The notes beneath the pieces are model-generated. The model was not told the origin of the DNA and ran no database searches. It was given only the letters and a program-made list of their open reading frames with translations. Made by a program: the position numbers and the translations under genes. A DNA stretch of 64,000 bases from Candidatus Bathyarchaeota archaeon (lineage in GTDB: Archaea > Thermoproteota > Bathyarchaeia > 40CM-2-53-6): positions 1 through 64,000 of the forward strand of contig VBAW01000016.1 of assembly GCA_005888635.1 (NCBI GenBank), read 5' to 3'. This document shows, in pieces, positions 19,447-28,986 of this stretch (the stretch's first letter is position 1; every line of letters begins with the position of its first letter).

Positions 19447-20205
19447 TCAGGATCTGCGCCCGTAGATTATCTGGAACTGTGGCTGTCTCTCCCGAAGAAG
19501 AAGATGTTCGTGCTTCATAAACGCCCTCAGAGTCGAGCGGGATATCATAAAGTTAGTCGCAAGCTCTGCACCAACAAAATAGGGAAGCTGCCTTAGAATG
19601 TTAACAACTGTCCGGGGTACTCTGAAACTGATCTTGCTCGTCTTAAAATCATATTTCTCGAGAATTCTGACTACACTGTCCTCAGTGCCGTGGGTTTCGA
19701 CGACGATCTCTCTAACGTGCTCCAAGTAGGAGCCAGGCAAGCACAATCTTTCAGCTCCTTCAACGTCCATCTTCACAACGTCGACAGAGACGTCGAGGTC
19801 GGCTAAGAGAGAGTCTATGGTAGTTGAAGGTATCATAATTCCTTGCTGTTCGATCTTGAACGTGGCTCCGTCGCCTCGCATAGTGACATACCCGTCGTGG
19901 TCTGAGAGAGCCTTGTTGATGGGAAATACATTGGTAGCCTTGTTAATCCGCTTGTTCAGATTCAGGAGACCGAAGGTTTCCGGTGCTGGTTCCACGGAGA
20001 TGACGCTACGACACCTCGGGGCTGCCCAAATCGAAAAGAGGCCCGCGTTAGCCCCCGCATCGAGAACGATGTCATTGGGGTGAATCGTGAGGCTTCTGTA
20101 GTCTCCCTGAAAGAAGATTTCATGAAACGCAGGCACATTCCCTGCGCTGCCAAGGCGAAATTGAAGCCTGCCGAACCGTAGAAGCGGCCCGTACCCCAGA
20201 GTCAT
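19447..20205 (-). CDS. FkbM-family methyltransferase
   Basis: SAM-binding motif I appears as DIVLDAGANAGLFS, followed by SVEPAPE at the end of the second strand and VVKMDVEGAE, the FkbM signature. 252 aa, full length. These enzymes commonly O-methylate sugars in polysaccharide clusters. Consistent with that, it lies between glycosyltransferase genes. Confidence 0.85.
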   Translation of the reverse strand: MTLGYGPLLRFGRLQFRLGSAGNVPAFHEIFFQGDYRSLTIHPNDIVLDAGANAGLFSIWAAPRCRSVISVEPAPETFGLLNLNKRINKATNVFPINKALSDHDGYVTMRGDGATFKIEQQGIMIPSTTIDSLLADLDVSVDVVKMDVEGAERLCLPGSYLEHVREIVVETHGTEDSVVRILEKYDFKTSKISFRVPRTVVNILRQLPYFVGAELATNFMISRSTLRAFMKHEHLLLRERQPQFQIIYGRRS

Positions 20206-20377
20206 TCTAATGTGCTAATCGGTTTCGCGCGTAATAGAGGCTTCGCGTTATCTGCCAGGGGCTTTCTAAAGCCATGTACAATTTTCCCGAGATCATTTGA
20301 TCTACCTAAACGAAGTAATCGTTATCCCCATTCATGCCGATGTGTTCAGGGGCAGCCAATACTTCTTCATTCCGTCT

Positions 20378-22174
20378 TCAGTTTGCTTTCCGAAAGATTC
20401 TGCTGACATGGCCTAGGCCTGCGGCTGCGAATTCGAGCGTTCTTAGGATTAGTATTCCCACGCCATGCACAAGGTCGGTCGGAAGCGTTGCGAGTGTGGG
20501 AACGAGTATGCGTCGAAACGGGTTAAGCTGTCTTACTCCTTCGTAGGGGTTTGTGGCCAAGTAGATGCCAAACACCTTGCCATAGAAGTATTTCTTCCTG
20601 AGCAAAGATAACAGAGTTGGTGTCCCCTCGTCGTGTTCGATTTCAGCGACTGTTCGGCCAACAGCTAGACCCGCAGCTCTTGCACGTTTCTGCAGATCCC
20701 AATCCTCCCCGGCTTCTAATCGCGGATTGTATCCGCCAAGTGAGAGAAGGGCGTCTCTCCGAAAACAGCGGGCAGCTTCGATCATCTCGTTGTGAATGTA
20801 CGTCTTTCTTTCAGCGGCCTTGCACTCAGCCCAGAATCCTCTTCCTACCGATATTTCGGGGATAATGAGGGCGTGATATTTGCCTAGTCCAGTCTCGCAC
20901 TCTTCTATCAACGATGGTGGCAATATCATATCTGAATCCACAAAGAGGACACCGTCCGATGATGATTTTTCCAGTCCGATATTTCTGGCTAGACTACGGT
21001 TTACTCCCGTTTCAATCAGCTTTGCGCCCTCAGTCATTGCAACCTCCGAAGTACCATCTGCGCTGAATCGATCTACCACAATAACAGACTTAGGGCCGTG
21101 GCTTTGGCTTCTTACCGACTCCAGACAACGAGCCAATGTCACTCCAGAGTTGTAGGTAGGAATGATTATCGTGATTCCAAATAAGTGAGGCGGTTCTCTG
21201 AAAAGCAACTCATCGTGAACCGATGATACCGGATACAACGGGTGGTTGATGATTGTTGGGCTTTGGGCGGTTTGACGGAAGGGTGGGGAGAAGGGCCAGG
21301 TGAGTTGAGCTAGAAGCCCAAGAAAACCGGAGAGATATTTTGCTGTCTCGTAGACCATGAGGCCCAGCAATAGCTTGGGCCTATGCAGGAACACCATTCT
21401 TTGATTGAAAAGAGATTTGCGGACTGGAAGAATCTGAGTTGCAGCAATGTGAGGATATAGCCTGACGTACCGAATCGCGGTCTTCCCGTAGTACCAGCTC
21501 GTTGTCACGATTTCTGCGAGTTTTTTCGGTTCGCCGATGTGCCACTCCACAGCGCCTTCGATACGGGCAATTTTGCCTAGCCTCGATACTTTGTTGTGAA
21601 GATCGTGCTCTTCGTAAGCCACTAGGGTTCCGTCGTGGCCTCCCGCGGCATTGTACACGTCGTGTCTGATGAAGCGCGCGGCTTCAATCTGCTTTGAGCC
21701 GACATAGGACAGACGCTCGAAGAAACGTACTTCGGACCAGAAACTTGTCTTCGGGTATGATAGGTTTGGAATCACAACTCCAACAGCCTTCTGGTCTAAG
21801 GCAACTCTCACAGCCCTCTCAAGTACGGAAGGTTCAAGCACGAAGTCCGAATCGATCTTGTAGATGAAATCGCCTTTGCTATTGGCAGCTCCCAGCTTCA
21901 CTTGGCTAGTCCTCTCAGGACCTGCCAGAAGGACTAGGTCAGCGTATTCCTTGGCTATTCGTACTGTCGAATCGACAGAGAAATTGTCTACCACCACGAT
22001 CTCGAAGTTCCTATAGGTTTGAGCGCAAACGCTCTCGAGACATGGACGAATTGTTCGTTCTGAGTTCTTCGTTGGAATTATTACGGACACGAGTGGATGC
22101 CCTGGTGATCCAACCTTGCTCCCGCGATCCGAGCGTTGGTCAGCTGTAGGAGCGAGGAGCGTACTAGGTCCCAT
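20378..22174 (-). CDS. Tandem double GT2 glycosyltransferase
   Basis: 598 aa with two complete family-2 GT-A domains. The first (about residues 28-280) has SVIIPTKNSERTI, VVVDNFSVDST and KIDSDF as the DxD. The second (about 330-560) has ITIIIPTYNSGVTL, VVDRFSADGT and FVDSDM. Both halves continue with parallel features (RFIRHDVYNAAGGHDG against RCFRRDALLSLGGYNP; EEHDLHNK against EDWDLQK), so the gene arose by internal duplication or fusion. Each half could add one sugar, as in dual-activity polymerases. C-terminal hydrophobic stretch suggests membrane association. Confidence 0.85.
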   Translation of the reverse strand: MGPSTLLAPTADQRSDRGSKVGSPGHPLVSVIIPTKNSERTIRPCLESVCAQTYRNFEIVVVDNFSVDSTVRIAKEYADLVLLAGPERTSQVKLGAANSKGDFIYKIDSDFVLEPSVLERAVRVALDQKAVGVVIPNLSYPKTSFWSEVRFFERLSYVGSKQIEAARFIRHDVYNAAGGHDGTLVAYEEHDLHNKVSRLGKIARIEGAVEWHIGEPKKLAEIVTTSWYYGKTAIRYVRLYPHIAATQILPVRKSLFNQRMVFLHRPKLLLGLMVYETAKYLSGFLGLLAQLTWPFSPPFRQTAQSPTIINHPLYPVSSVHDELLFREPPHLFGITIIIPTYNSGVTLARCLESVRSQSHGPKSVIVVDRFSADGTSEVAMTEGAKLIETGVNRSLARNIGLEKSSSDGVLFVDSDMILPPSLIEECETGLGKYHALIIPEISVGRGFWAECKAAERKTYIHNEMIEAARCFRRDALLSLGGYNPRLEAGEDWDLQKRARAAGLAVGRTVAEIEHDEGTPTLLSLLRKKYFYGKVFGIYLATNPYEGVRQLNPFRRILVPTLATLPTDLVHGVGILILRTLEFAAAGLGHVSRIFRKAN

Positions 22175-22208
22175 TAGAAGTGTCCTTCACTAACACCTGC
22201 ATCAACCT

Positions 22209-23066
22209 TCAGTTAAACTGGTCGCTCGCTTCAGGAAACTGTTTGAATGGTGATCCGCTCGGTAGATTTCCCTGAATCTGTTCAATAGTCTCGCTGACAG
22301 TCAAATTGTCGATTTCTCCCTGCTTTGAACGAATGTGCGAAAGGTGTTCCTTTAGGGCAGACTCAGAACAACTGTATGGGTAGTGGCGCAGATTCATCGC
22401 ATGAAAGACCTCGATTAGCCAAAGATTCTGGTTTATGGCCTTGTCTACCCATTTGTCAGCAATTCTTGCGGTCGTCCATGCGTCCCACACTTGGCATCGG
22501 AGTCTGTAGGGTTCGAAGTGACGAGAGTTATTGAACCCTGGACGGATCGTTCTCGCCGATGTGTAACCTGTGTCTCTCGCAAGGTTCATGAGCTCCGGAG
22601 TTGGTTCTCCTCCCGGGTAAGAGTAACTCTTACAGGGTCTCCCCAGTTCCTTCTCAATTACCCCCTTCGACATTGCAACTTCCTCCTCCGGTCGCAAATG
22701 CGTTCCTGGATACTCTTCAGCCAACCCTAGAAGAGCGCGGGTGAGCCTCACAGAACGTGCCAGACCTTTGCTTCTCACCAAGCGAAATAGTTGAACGGCT
22801 TTCGTTCTAAGGTCCAACATTGATCTTCCATGCATGAACGAATGCGACCCTATTTCGTGACCCTGTTTTGACATCTGGCGAAGCGCATCCCATTCGACAA
22901 ACTCAAAGCCGTTAACTTCTCTTCCCACAAATCCTGCTATGACATAGAACACGCCTCGAAGGGACGTTGAATCAAACGCCTGATTGAATGAGTGTGCATG
23001 TGTTTTCCAACAATCGTCTACAGTGAGTGTGATTACAGGTCCAGCGTCTAAACTATGACGTGTCAA
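22209..23066 (-). CDS. Polysaccharide deacetylase (NodB-like)
   Basis: The catalytic-domain start is ITLTVDDCWKTHA (Asp-Asp), and the metal-binding histidines are in HEIGSHSFMHG. SYPGGEPTPEL is the third NodB motif. It would remove acetyl groups from N-acetylated sugars. The frame is open to 23195, but the extra residues are Arg/Ser-rich and overlap the neighbour by 53 bp, so TTG 23066 is preferred. A C-terminal helical extension follows the domain. Part of the minus-strand glycan locus. Confidence 0.8.
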   Translation of the reverse strand: MTRHSLDAGPVITLTVDDCWKTHAHSFNQAFDSTSLRGVFYVIAGFVGREVNGFEFVEWDALRQMSKQGHEIGSHSFMHGRSMLDLRTKAVQLFRLVRSKGLARSVRLTRALLGLAEEYPGTHLRPEEEVAMSKGVIEKELGRPCKSYSYPGGEPTPELMNLARDTGYTSARTIRPGFNNSRHFEPYRLRCQVWDAWTTARIADKWVDKAINQNLWLIEVFHAMNLRHYPYSCSESALKEHLSHIRSKQGEIDNLTVSETIEQIQGNLPSGSPFKQFPEASDQFN

Positions 23067-23142
23067 TGAGCACAGCCCCTCAAATCGGGTCGTGGATTGC
23101 CGATATGAGTTTGGATGCGAACAAAGTCTTTGACGTCGCCGT

Positions 23143-25713
23143 TCAGCTATTAGGGGCCTTCGACTTCCCGAACGCCCTCGGCTGTAGCTGGTCAAACAGC
23201 TGTGTCGGGACTGGCACGGACAAGGTCTTCTCTAGTGAAGCAGTGGTCTTTGGTCTGCTCTTTCTCCACACCAAAACGATGGCTAGCAGGAACAAAGAAA
23301 GGCTTGCGGCCGAAAGCGCCATCCCAACGTAAAGGTAGGTTTGCAGAGGATAGTAGACTCTGATGTTTAGAGTTCCCGTTTGGTTTACCAAGAAACCGTT
23401 GACTAAGCCGTAAATTGGTGTCGGCTGGATTTCACTGCTGCCAATATACGCTCTCCAAAGTCTGTCAAATGGTTCGGTAAGAATCATGACGAAAGGTGCT
23501 GAGGCTTGAAAAGTTACTCTAGCTTCGACTCCACTCGTTTGTTGATAACTGGTCAGATTGGCTGAAGGAGATGACACAATACTGGCATTGCTGATTAGGA
23601 GTTCCGTCATGTTCGCATTGTTCGCAATATTCACGTTTTGGGAGAAAACCGTTCCATCGAAATCTGTGTTTTCAAAGATGAAATAGCGGTTTGTCACCTG
23701 ATTTGGAACGAGTGTAAGTCTGTCGATGAAGTAGATCGGTGTTAAAGGTCTGTAGCCGCCATCATAAAAGTTGGCGTAGAGGTCGATTGAAGTACTTGGA
23801 TAGTTTAGAGACGAGGTCACATTGAAGGACACGTACCCACTCGTCGCATTTGTCATGTCTTGATGGGCGACCGTGGCAAAAAAGATCTGGTTCGAGAAGT
23901 CGACGCTCCCAGCAGGAAATCCATAAAGCCCGATGCTAAAGTAATCGGCGAATTGTCCACTCGTATACCCTTGGTCTATTACTGTTTTTGGTATCGTGTA
24001 GCTCATAGTGAGGTTATCTTGACCTCTGGGTAGCGTGACGTTTGACAGGTGGAAGGGTCTGTCCGTGAAATCGGTTCCCGGGGCGTCAATGGGAAGGGGT
24101 GTATGAGAATCGTCTTTTGGGGAGATAGTGCCATTGAGGGATTCGACCGTTGCAAGATCTCGTTGTGCGAGTAAGGTTTGCAGTATCTGGTCGTTGGGAT
24201 AATTGATCGAATCACCATGGTATACGACATACTTCACTCCCATGAAGGCCAGAATCTTTCCAATGTTGTATGTTGACCCAAGCGGATTTGGGTAGATACT
24301 GGTGAATGGTACGGTAGGTTTTGATGACAACAAGTCTGGAAACGCAGTTATGGCGTACGGCTTCCAGTCATAAGCTCCAGCAGCAGGGATCCACATGACT
24401 TTGTAGTCTCCTGGCTGCGCTGTGAGCCAGTTGTTTAGCTGTCCATATTGTTCCGGAATGTTCGAGGGGCTGTAGCGCGGCCAGGTGTATCCCTGAAGGT
24501 CGAGCAAGGTTCCGTATGTTATCGGCGCGAGGATTAAGAAAACGAGGGTGAGAACAATCGAGTGCCGGACGAGATTTCTACTCGAGATCAGGAGGGAGAA
24601 TCTTCTCGAGGATAGTGAGGAACTTACCGCGATCACCCCCAAGCCGAGAAGTAGTCCATATGCGAACGTCACGATGGGGACAAATTTCGTAGGATTTCTC
24701 AGAATGGCCGCGGCACCGTATGGAAGGTAGCTGGTGAGTAGGTAGTAGAGGACTCCAATGGGTTCATTAACGCCAGCAGTGGCAAGTGCTCCTACAATCA
24801 GAACTGCCCCGACAAAGAAGACCGCGCGATTTCTGCGATACGCGAGAACTGAGGTCACGGCGACTAGGGGAATAATGATGCTAAACAGTGTGTAAGTCTG
24901 GGGATGGTCCCAAAAGAAATAGTGTGCACTTTCACCTAGCAACAGAACGTCCTGAAAGCTCCAGAAGCTGAGAAAGCTAAGATCACCGAGGCTGACCGCT
25001 CCCTGAGCGCCGTAGAGTTGAAAGGTCGAGCCTCCTGCCTGAAAGAGGTAACCCGCAGCAGTCGGCACAATCCAGAAAGCGTTGAACCCGAGTCCGGTCG
25101 CGACTGCCAGCAACGAATTCTTGATCAGTTTCACCCTGTGGGGAGTGGAAATCCTTCGCTCCAGTGAGAAAATCAGGTAGATCAGCCCGACTATTCCAAC
25201 AAGATACGGCCAGAATGGTTGGGGACTGGCAACCGCCGAAGATATACCAAAGATGAGCAGTTGGCGTATCGTCCCGGTGTCCATGAATATCATGAGAGAT
25301 GATGCCAGGAGAGGGAACATGGCGTAGTTCCACACGAAACTGTTCGAGCCTGCCACGATAGCCTGATTGCTGAAAAACAACAGGCAAACCAGGCCGCTCA
25401 CCCCCGACGCAAGCTCAAGTCTGAGGGGGTCAAGTACGAACTTCCAGTGTCTGAGGAGTTGCTTGGTTGCAGCATAAGGGATGATGGCGGTCAGCCAAGC
25501 TAACAGGAGAAGGTAGCCCTTGACACCGAGTTCTTGACCCAGAATCCCCCTCAATCCAACAAGCAGCATCGTGGGAAAGAGGGATAGCACTCCTGTCGAA
25601 GGTCCGTTGCCAGGGGTCCAGATTTGGAGATTGTAGCTTGAGAGCGTGCCGAGGGTCCATGGAATATAGTACGTTTCGTCACCGTAGTAAGGGAGCCCCT
25701 GCGGTATTAGCAA
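23143..25713 (-). CDS. Large polytopic membrane protein, GT-C / PTPS-related type
   Basis: 856 aa from TTG 25713, with many transmembrane helices in the first 400 residues, a large Asn-rich outer domain and a last helix near the C-terminus. The first outer loop has LPYYGDETYY, an acidic loop like that of GT-C glycosyltransferases and 6-pyruvoyl-tetrahydropterin-synthase-related membrane proteins. TTG 25713 would cut into the first helix. The same frame continues upstream to a stop at 25984, encoding a further helix (FPGIALVASIVLLSPLLIP), but it has no ATG, GTG or TTG. The true start is therefore unresolved. Probably a lipid-linked sugar transferase or glycan assembly protein. Confidence 0.7.
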   Translation of the reverse strand: MLIPQGLPYYGDETYYIPWTLGTLSSYNLQIWTPGNGPSTGVLSLFPTMLLVGLRGILGQELGVKGYLLLLAWLTAIIPYAATKQLLRHWKFVLDPLRLELASGVSGLVCLLFFSNQAIVAGSNSFVWNYAMFPLLASSLMIFMDTGTIRQLLIFGISSAVASPQPFWPYLVGIVGLIYLIFSLERRISTPHRVKLIKNSLLAVATGLGFNAFWIVPTAAGYLFQAGGSTFQLYGAQGAVSLGDLSFLSFWSFQDVLLLGESAHYFFWDHPQTYTLFSIIIPLVAVTSVLAYRRNRAVFFVGAVLIVGALATAGVNEPIGVLYYLLTSYLPYGAAAILRNPTKFVPIVTFAYGLLLGLGVIAVSSSLSSRRFSLLISSRNLVRHSIVLTLVFLILAPITYGTLLDLQGYTWPRYSPSNIPEQYGQLNNWLTAQPGDYKVMWIPAAGAYDWKPYAITAFPDLLSSKPTVPFTSIYPNPLGSTYNIGKILAFMGVKYVVYHGDSINYPNDQILQTLLAQRDLATVESLNGTISPKDDSHTPLPIDAPGTDFTDRPFHLSNVTLPRGQDNLTMSYTIPKTVIDQGYTSGQFADYFSIGLYGFPAGSVDFSNQIFFATVAHQDMTNATSGYVSFNVTSSLNYPSTSIDLYANFYDGGYRPLTPIYFIDRLTLVPNQVTNRYFIFENTDFDGTVFSQNVNIANNANMTELLISNASIVSSPSANLTSYQQTSGVEARVTFQASAPFVMILTEPFDRLWRAYIGSSEIQPTPIYGLVNGFLVNQTGTLNIRVYYPLQTYLYVGMALSAASLSLFLLAIVLVWRKSRPKTTASLEKTLSVPVPTQLFDQLQPRAFGKSKAPNS

Positions 25714-25933
25714 CGGGGAAAGGAGAACGATTGAAGCGACTAGTGCGATGCCGGGGAATAGAAGTTGAATAAGCGTTTTCTGACTTACGAGTCGCGGTCG
25801 GATGAAATGGTTCCATGCTTGCGTAATGAGATCCCAGAGATGACGCGCACCCTTTCGACCCGCGGGTCCAATCTGGACGACGCGGCGCCAAGCGCGAATG
25901 AGAGTAATCCAGAGATGTTGCGCTGTCTCTCGC

Positions 25934-26593
25934 CTAACTGATCTTTGTCGCGTATAACAACGCCACGTGAAACGGATAGAAGCCTAAAGCTAGGTTTGCC
26001 ATGAAACGCCAGAGACTCCAGAGGAAGGGCCTGTAGGGCGCGGTTCGGCCTCCGATATACAACTGAACCTTGAAACCGAATGTTTCGAAGTACGATGCCT
26101 CATCCTCAAGTGCTACAGGTTTGTGTGATCTGTCCCTCTTGAAGAATTCTATGAGGTTTAGGTTTGAAATATACGGAATATCGATGATTAGGCTACCGGA
26201 TCTGCAGAGCAATTCATGCGCTCGGGAGAGGAAATGTTGCCTCTCTGGCTCGGTGAGATGCTCGTAGACCTCCGAGGCTATTATGATGTCAAACGACCCA
26301 AGTAGAGCATTATCGTTGTAGAAGTCGTAGTAATAGTCGTGCCCTTTCAACCATGAGATTGCATCCTCGCTGATATCGTATCCCATGTATTTTCCATCCT
26401 TTCCTGCGTTGTCTCGTTGGAACTTCTGGTAGAGTGGAGCATCCACATCCGAGCCGAAATCGAGTACGCGCTTTCCCTGAAGGTTAAAGATTCGATCGTA
26501 AAATCGCCCCCAAGACCCCCAAACGGGTTGAGGCTTTATCTGCTCTCTCCGAGCCTTGATCTTGTGATATGCCTTCTGATACGGACTCGTCAT
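25934..26593 (-). CDS. SAM-dependent class I methyltransferase
   Basis: 219 aa. Motif I is RVLDFGSDVD, followed by GYDISEDAI and FDIIIASEVYEHL, as in the Methyltransf_11/23 group. It overlaps the upstream GT4 gene by 4 bp, so it is probably made together with it and modifies the sugar added, or a neighbouring residue. The C-terminus ends with a hydrophobic stretch that may bind the membrane. Confidence 0.8.
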   Translation of the reverse strand: MTSPYQKAYHKIKARREQIKPQPVWGSWGRFYDRIFNLQGKRVLDFGSDVDAPLYQKFQRDNAGKDGKYMGYDISEDAISWLKGHDYYYDFYNDNALLGSFDIIIASEVYEHLTEPERQHFLSRAHELLCRSGSLIIDIPYISNLNLIEFFKRDRSHKPVALEDEASYFETFGFKVQLYIGGRTAPYRPFLWSLWRFMANLALGFYPFHVALLYATKIS

Positions 26594-27732
26594 GATAACG
26601 CGTCCTCATAGGCAACAAGGCACCGTCGAGCAACGTGATGCCAAGTGAATTTCTCAAGAACCTCTTGCCTCCCAGCCAGGCCTAAGGCTTCACGCGTGGT
26701 CGGATCGTCAAGGAGAAGTTCTAATTTGTCCCTTAATTCAGACACATTTCCGGGCTCTGTTAGGAAACCAGTCACGCCGTTTCGTATGATTTCAGGAATC
26801 CCGCCAACTCTACTTGCTATGACCGGTAACTGACATGCCATTGCCTCTGCAAGGACCAGACCGAATAGTTCGGGCTGTGGGTGGTACTTGCCATACATGT
26901 CGAAATACACTGAAGGCAATACGAGTGCCATGGATGATGAATAATAACGCACGAGCTGATCGTCGGAGATAGGCCCGGGAAAGTCGGCATTGACAGAGAC
27001 TTTCTTAACCAAGTCTCGTAAGAACGAGTAGTAGTTGTGGTCGATTACAGGGCCCGTTATGATAAGATCTGGCATTCTCTGTATCTGGGAAACGGCTTTC
27101 ACCAAATTCTCAATCCCCTTATGAGGAGCAATTCGCCCTGAGAATATCACACTGTTCCGCCTCTTGATATCGACAGGTCTGAAGAATTTTGTATCAACGC
27201 CGCCATAAATAGGGTCGTACACTTTGACGTACGCTCTGTATCGAGAGAATGAGAAACGTGTCAATGGCAGGAGCTGGAAATTTCCCAATCTGCTCAAGAC
27301 CGGCAATTTTCTCAGAATGCGGATGAGTGTTAGTCCATTCCATCCATAATCAGTGACAAGAAGTTTCAATCGCTTATTCTTGAGTCTCGTTAAGAATGAC
27401 AACAGTCCTAACAAGTCGGCCCCAAAACCATGTAAGTGGACAATATCATTGCCATCGAGGGCCCTCGAGAAACGAATATCAGTTGGAATAGGATCAAAGC
27501 CTGAGTTAATGGAGTAAATTAGTGGAAATGACTTCGCTACGAGCGTCGGCTTGATAGGGTCATCTGTCATAGATTCTCTCGGTCCAAATAACATGAGGGA
27601 CGAATCTAAGCCAATTTCGCGCTGAGCCCTGCATAAGTTCACGACAAATCTTTCGGCCCCCCCTTTCTTCTCGAAATCCTTGAGGGTTCGTGTGTTATCG
27701 ACGAAGCGAGGGTAGATGTTAAGTATCTTCAA
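26590..27732 (-). CDS. GT4-family glycosyltransferase
   Basis: 380 aa GT-B enzyme. KKGGAERFVVNLCRA is the N-terminal glycine loop. IFSGRIAPHKGIENLVKA begins the donor-binding domain, and PELFGLVLAEAMACQLPVIA carries the Glu-x7-Glu motif. GNVSELRDKLELLL is usual at the end. Four-bp overlap with the methyltransferase downstream. Substrates unknown. Confidence 0.88.
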   Translation of the reverse strand: MKILNIYPRFVDNTRTLKDFEKKGGAERFVVNLCRAQREIGLDSSLMLFGPRESMTDDPIKPTLVAKSFPLIYSINSGFDPIPTDIRFSRALDGNDIVHLHGFGADLLGLLSFLTRLKNKRLKLLVTDYGWNGLTLIRILRKLPVLSRLGNFQLLPLTRFSFSRYRAYVKVYDPIYGGVDTKFFRPVDIKRRNSVIFSGRIAPHKGIENLVKAVSQIQRMPDLIITGPVIDHNYYSFLRDLVKKVSVNADFPGPISDDQLVRYYSSSMALVLPSVYFDMYGKYHPQPELFGLVLAEAMACQLPVIASRVGGIPEIIRNGVTGFLTEPGNVSELRDKLELLLDDPTTREALGLAGRQEVLEKFTWHHVARRCLVAYEDALS

Positions 27733-27812
27733 GCCCGATCCCTGTCAGTCTTGTCTGGACATTTGGAAGAGGAGTAGATTCCTAGTAGCAAAATTCTAGT
27801 TTGCCAACCTGT

Positions 27813-28958
27813 TCACGCGGGGACTAGACTACGGTAGACATCGAACACTTGACTTGTGATCAGTGACTGGTCAAAAAGCATCTTGCATCTCTCGAGTCCT
27901 CGAGTTCCCATTTCTTCCACCAGCTCTCGACGATTTTGGAAGATGAGTAGTTTCTCGGCGATCGCAGATGGCGTGGCAGGCGGGACATGGTAGCCTGTTC
28001 GTCCATCGTCTATTATCTCGGTCAATCCACCGGTGGCGGTTCCGATGACCGGCCTGCCCCTACTCATAGCCTCCACGGCGACCCTGCCAAAGGGTTCAGG
28101 CGTGATCGTAGGGACGACTACAACATCAGACCAATCATAAAGACGCGTCAGCTCCTGAGGGGCTACTCGACCGACAAACTTGATTCGGTCCATCAGGCCT
28201 AGCCGCTCTGCTAGATTCAGTAATTTGCTGGAATAGGGTCCGTCACCTGCCATGATGACTTCCAATGGCCCCGCATCTATGGAGATCTTTTTGATGGCTA
28301 AAATCAGGTTCTGGAATCCCTTGTGAACTTGCATGATGCCCACCGAGAGAACGCGGATGTAAGGGCGATCCGAACGAGTCGGAGGAGTCCCCCATTCCCG
28401 AATCGGGCCATCGATGTATATCCGCTTAACGTGGGTGGGAGACAAGCCAGCGTCGATAAGCCGCCTGGCGATGTAGTCACTGTCGGCGATTATCATCGAA
28501 CACTTGCTCGCCGCCTTCAGTATCCCCTTCTCTCTGGAGTCCATCCAAGAACTAATCGGATAGGGATATCCATATGCTGAGTAGGGTATGTTCAAGTTAT
28601 TATGATATGAGAGAACAAGAGGAATTTCAAGAGTTTCCGCGGCCTTTGCAGCGGCGCGCAAAGAGTATGTGTCGTTAACGTGAAGAAGTTCGATGCGGTT
28701 CTCTCTCAACAGTTTTGTGAGCCGGTTCGCGAGAATTGAGTTCAGCCCGGGCATTCCGAAGAGTTTCAATCTTTTAGGAACTGCTCCGAAGCGGCTTATA
28801 CGAATCACACGAATCGGGAGGTCGGGTTGAGCCCTAGATAGCGTGACAAGAACCTCGTCGAGGCCCAGTCTTCGGAGCCCATCGAGAAGAACTGCCAGAC
28901 TGGTTTCGGCACCCCCGTGAATTTCGGGGTAGAACGAGCTGAATATTCCAACTCTCAA
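27813..28958 (-). CDS. GT4-family glycosyltransferase
   Basis: 381 aa. FYPEIHGGAETSLAVLLDG opens the acceptor domain. SVGIMQVHKGFQNLI begins the donor domain, and PEPFGRVAVEAMSRGRPVIG holds the nucleotide-sugar site. One of four GT4 genes in the minus-strand locus, which suggests a branched or multi-sugar repeat unit. 29 bp behind the methyltransferase gene at 28987. Confidence 0.88.
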   Translation of the reverse strand: MRVGIFSSFYPEIHGGAETSLAVLLDGLRRLGLDEVLVTLSRAQPDLPIRVIRISRFGAVPKRLKLFGMPGLNSILANRLTKLLRENRIELLHVNDTYSLRAAAKAAETLEIPLVLSYHNNLNIPYSAYGYPYPISSWMDSREKGILKAASKCSMIIADSDYIARRLIDAGLSPTHVKRIYIDGPIREWGTPPTRSDRPYIRVLSVGIMQVHKGFQNLILAIKKISIDAGPLEVIMAGDGPYSSKLLNLAERLGLMDRIKFVGRVAPQELTRLYDWSDVVVVPTITPEPFGRVAVEAMSRGRPVIGTATGGLTEIIDDGRTGYHVPPATPSAIAEKLLIFQNRRELVEEMGTRGLERCKMLFDQSLITSQVFDVYRSLVPA

Positions 28959-28986
28959 AAGCCTGATTTCTCCGCGCCGTTCGGGA

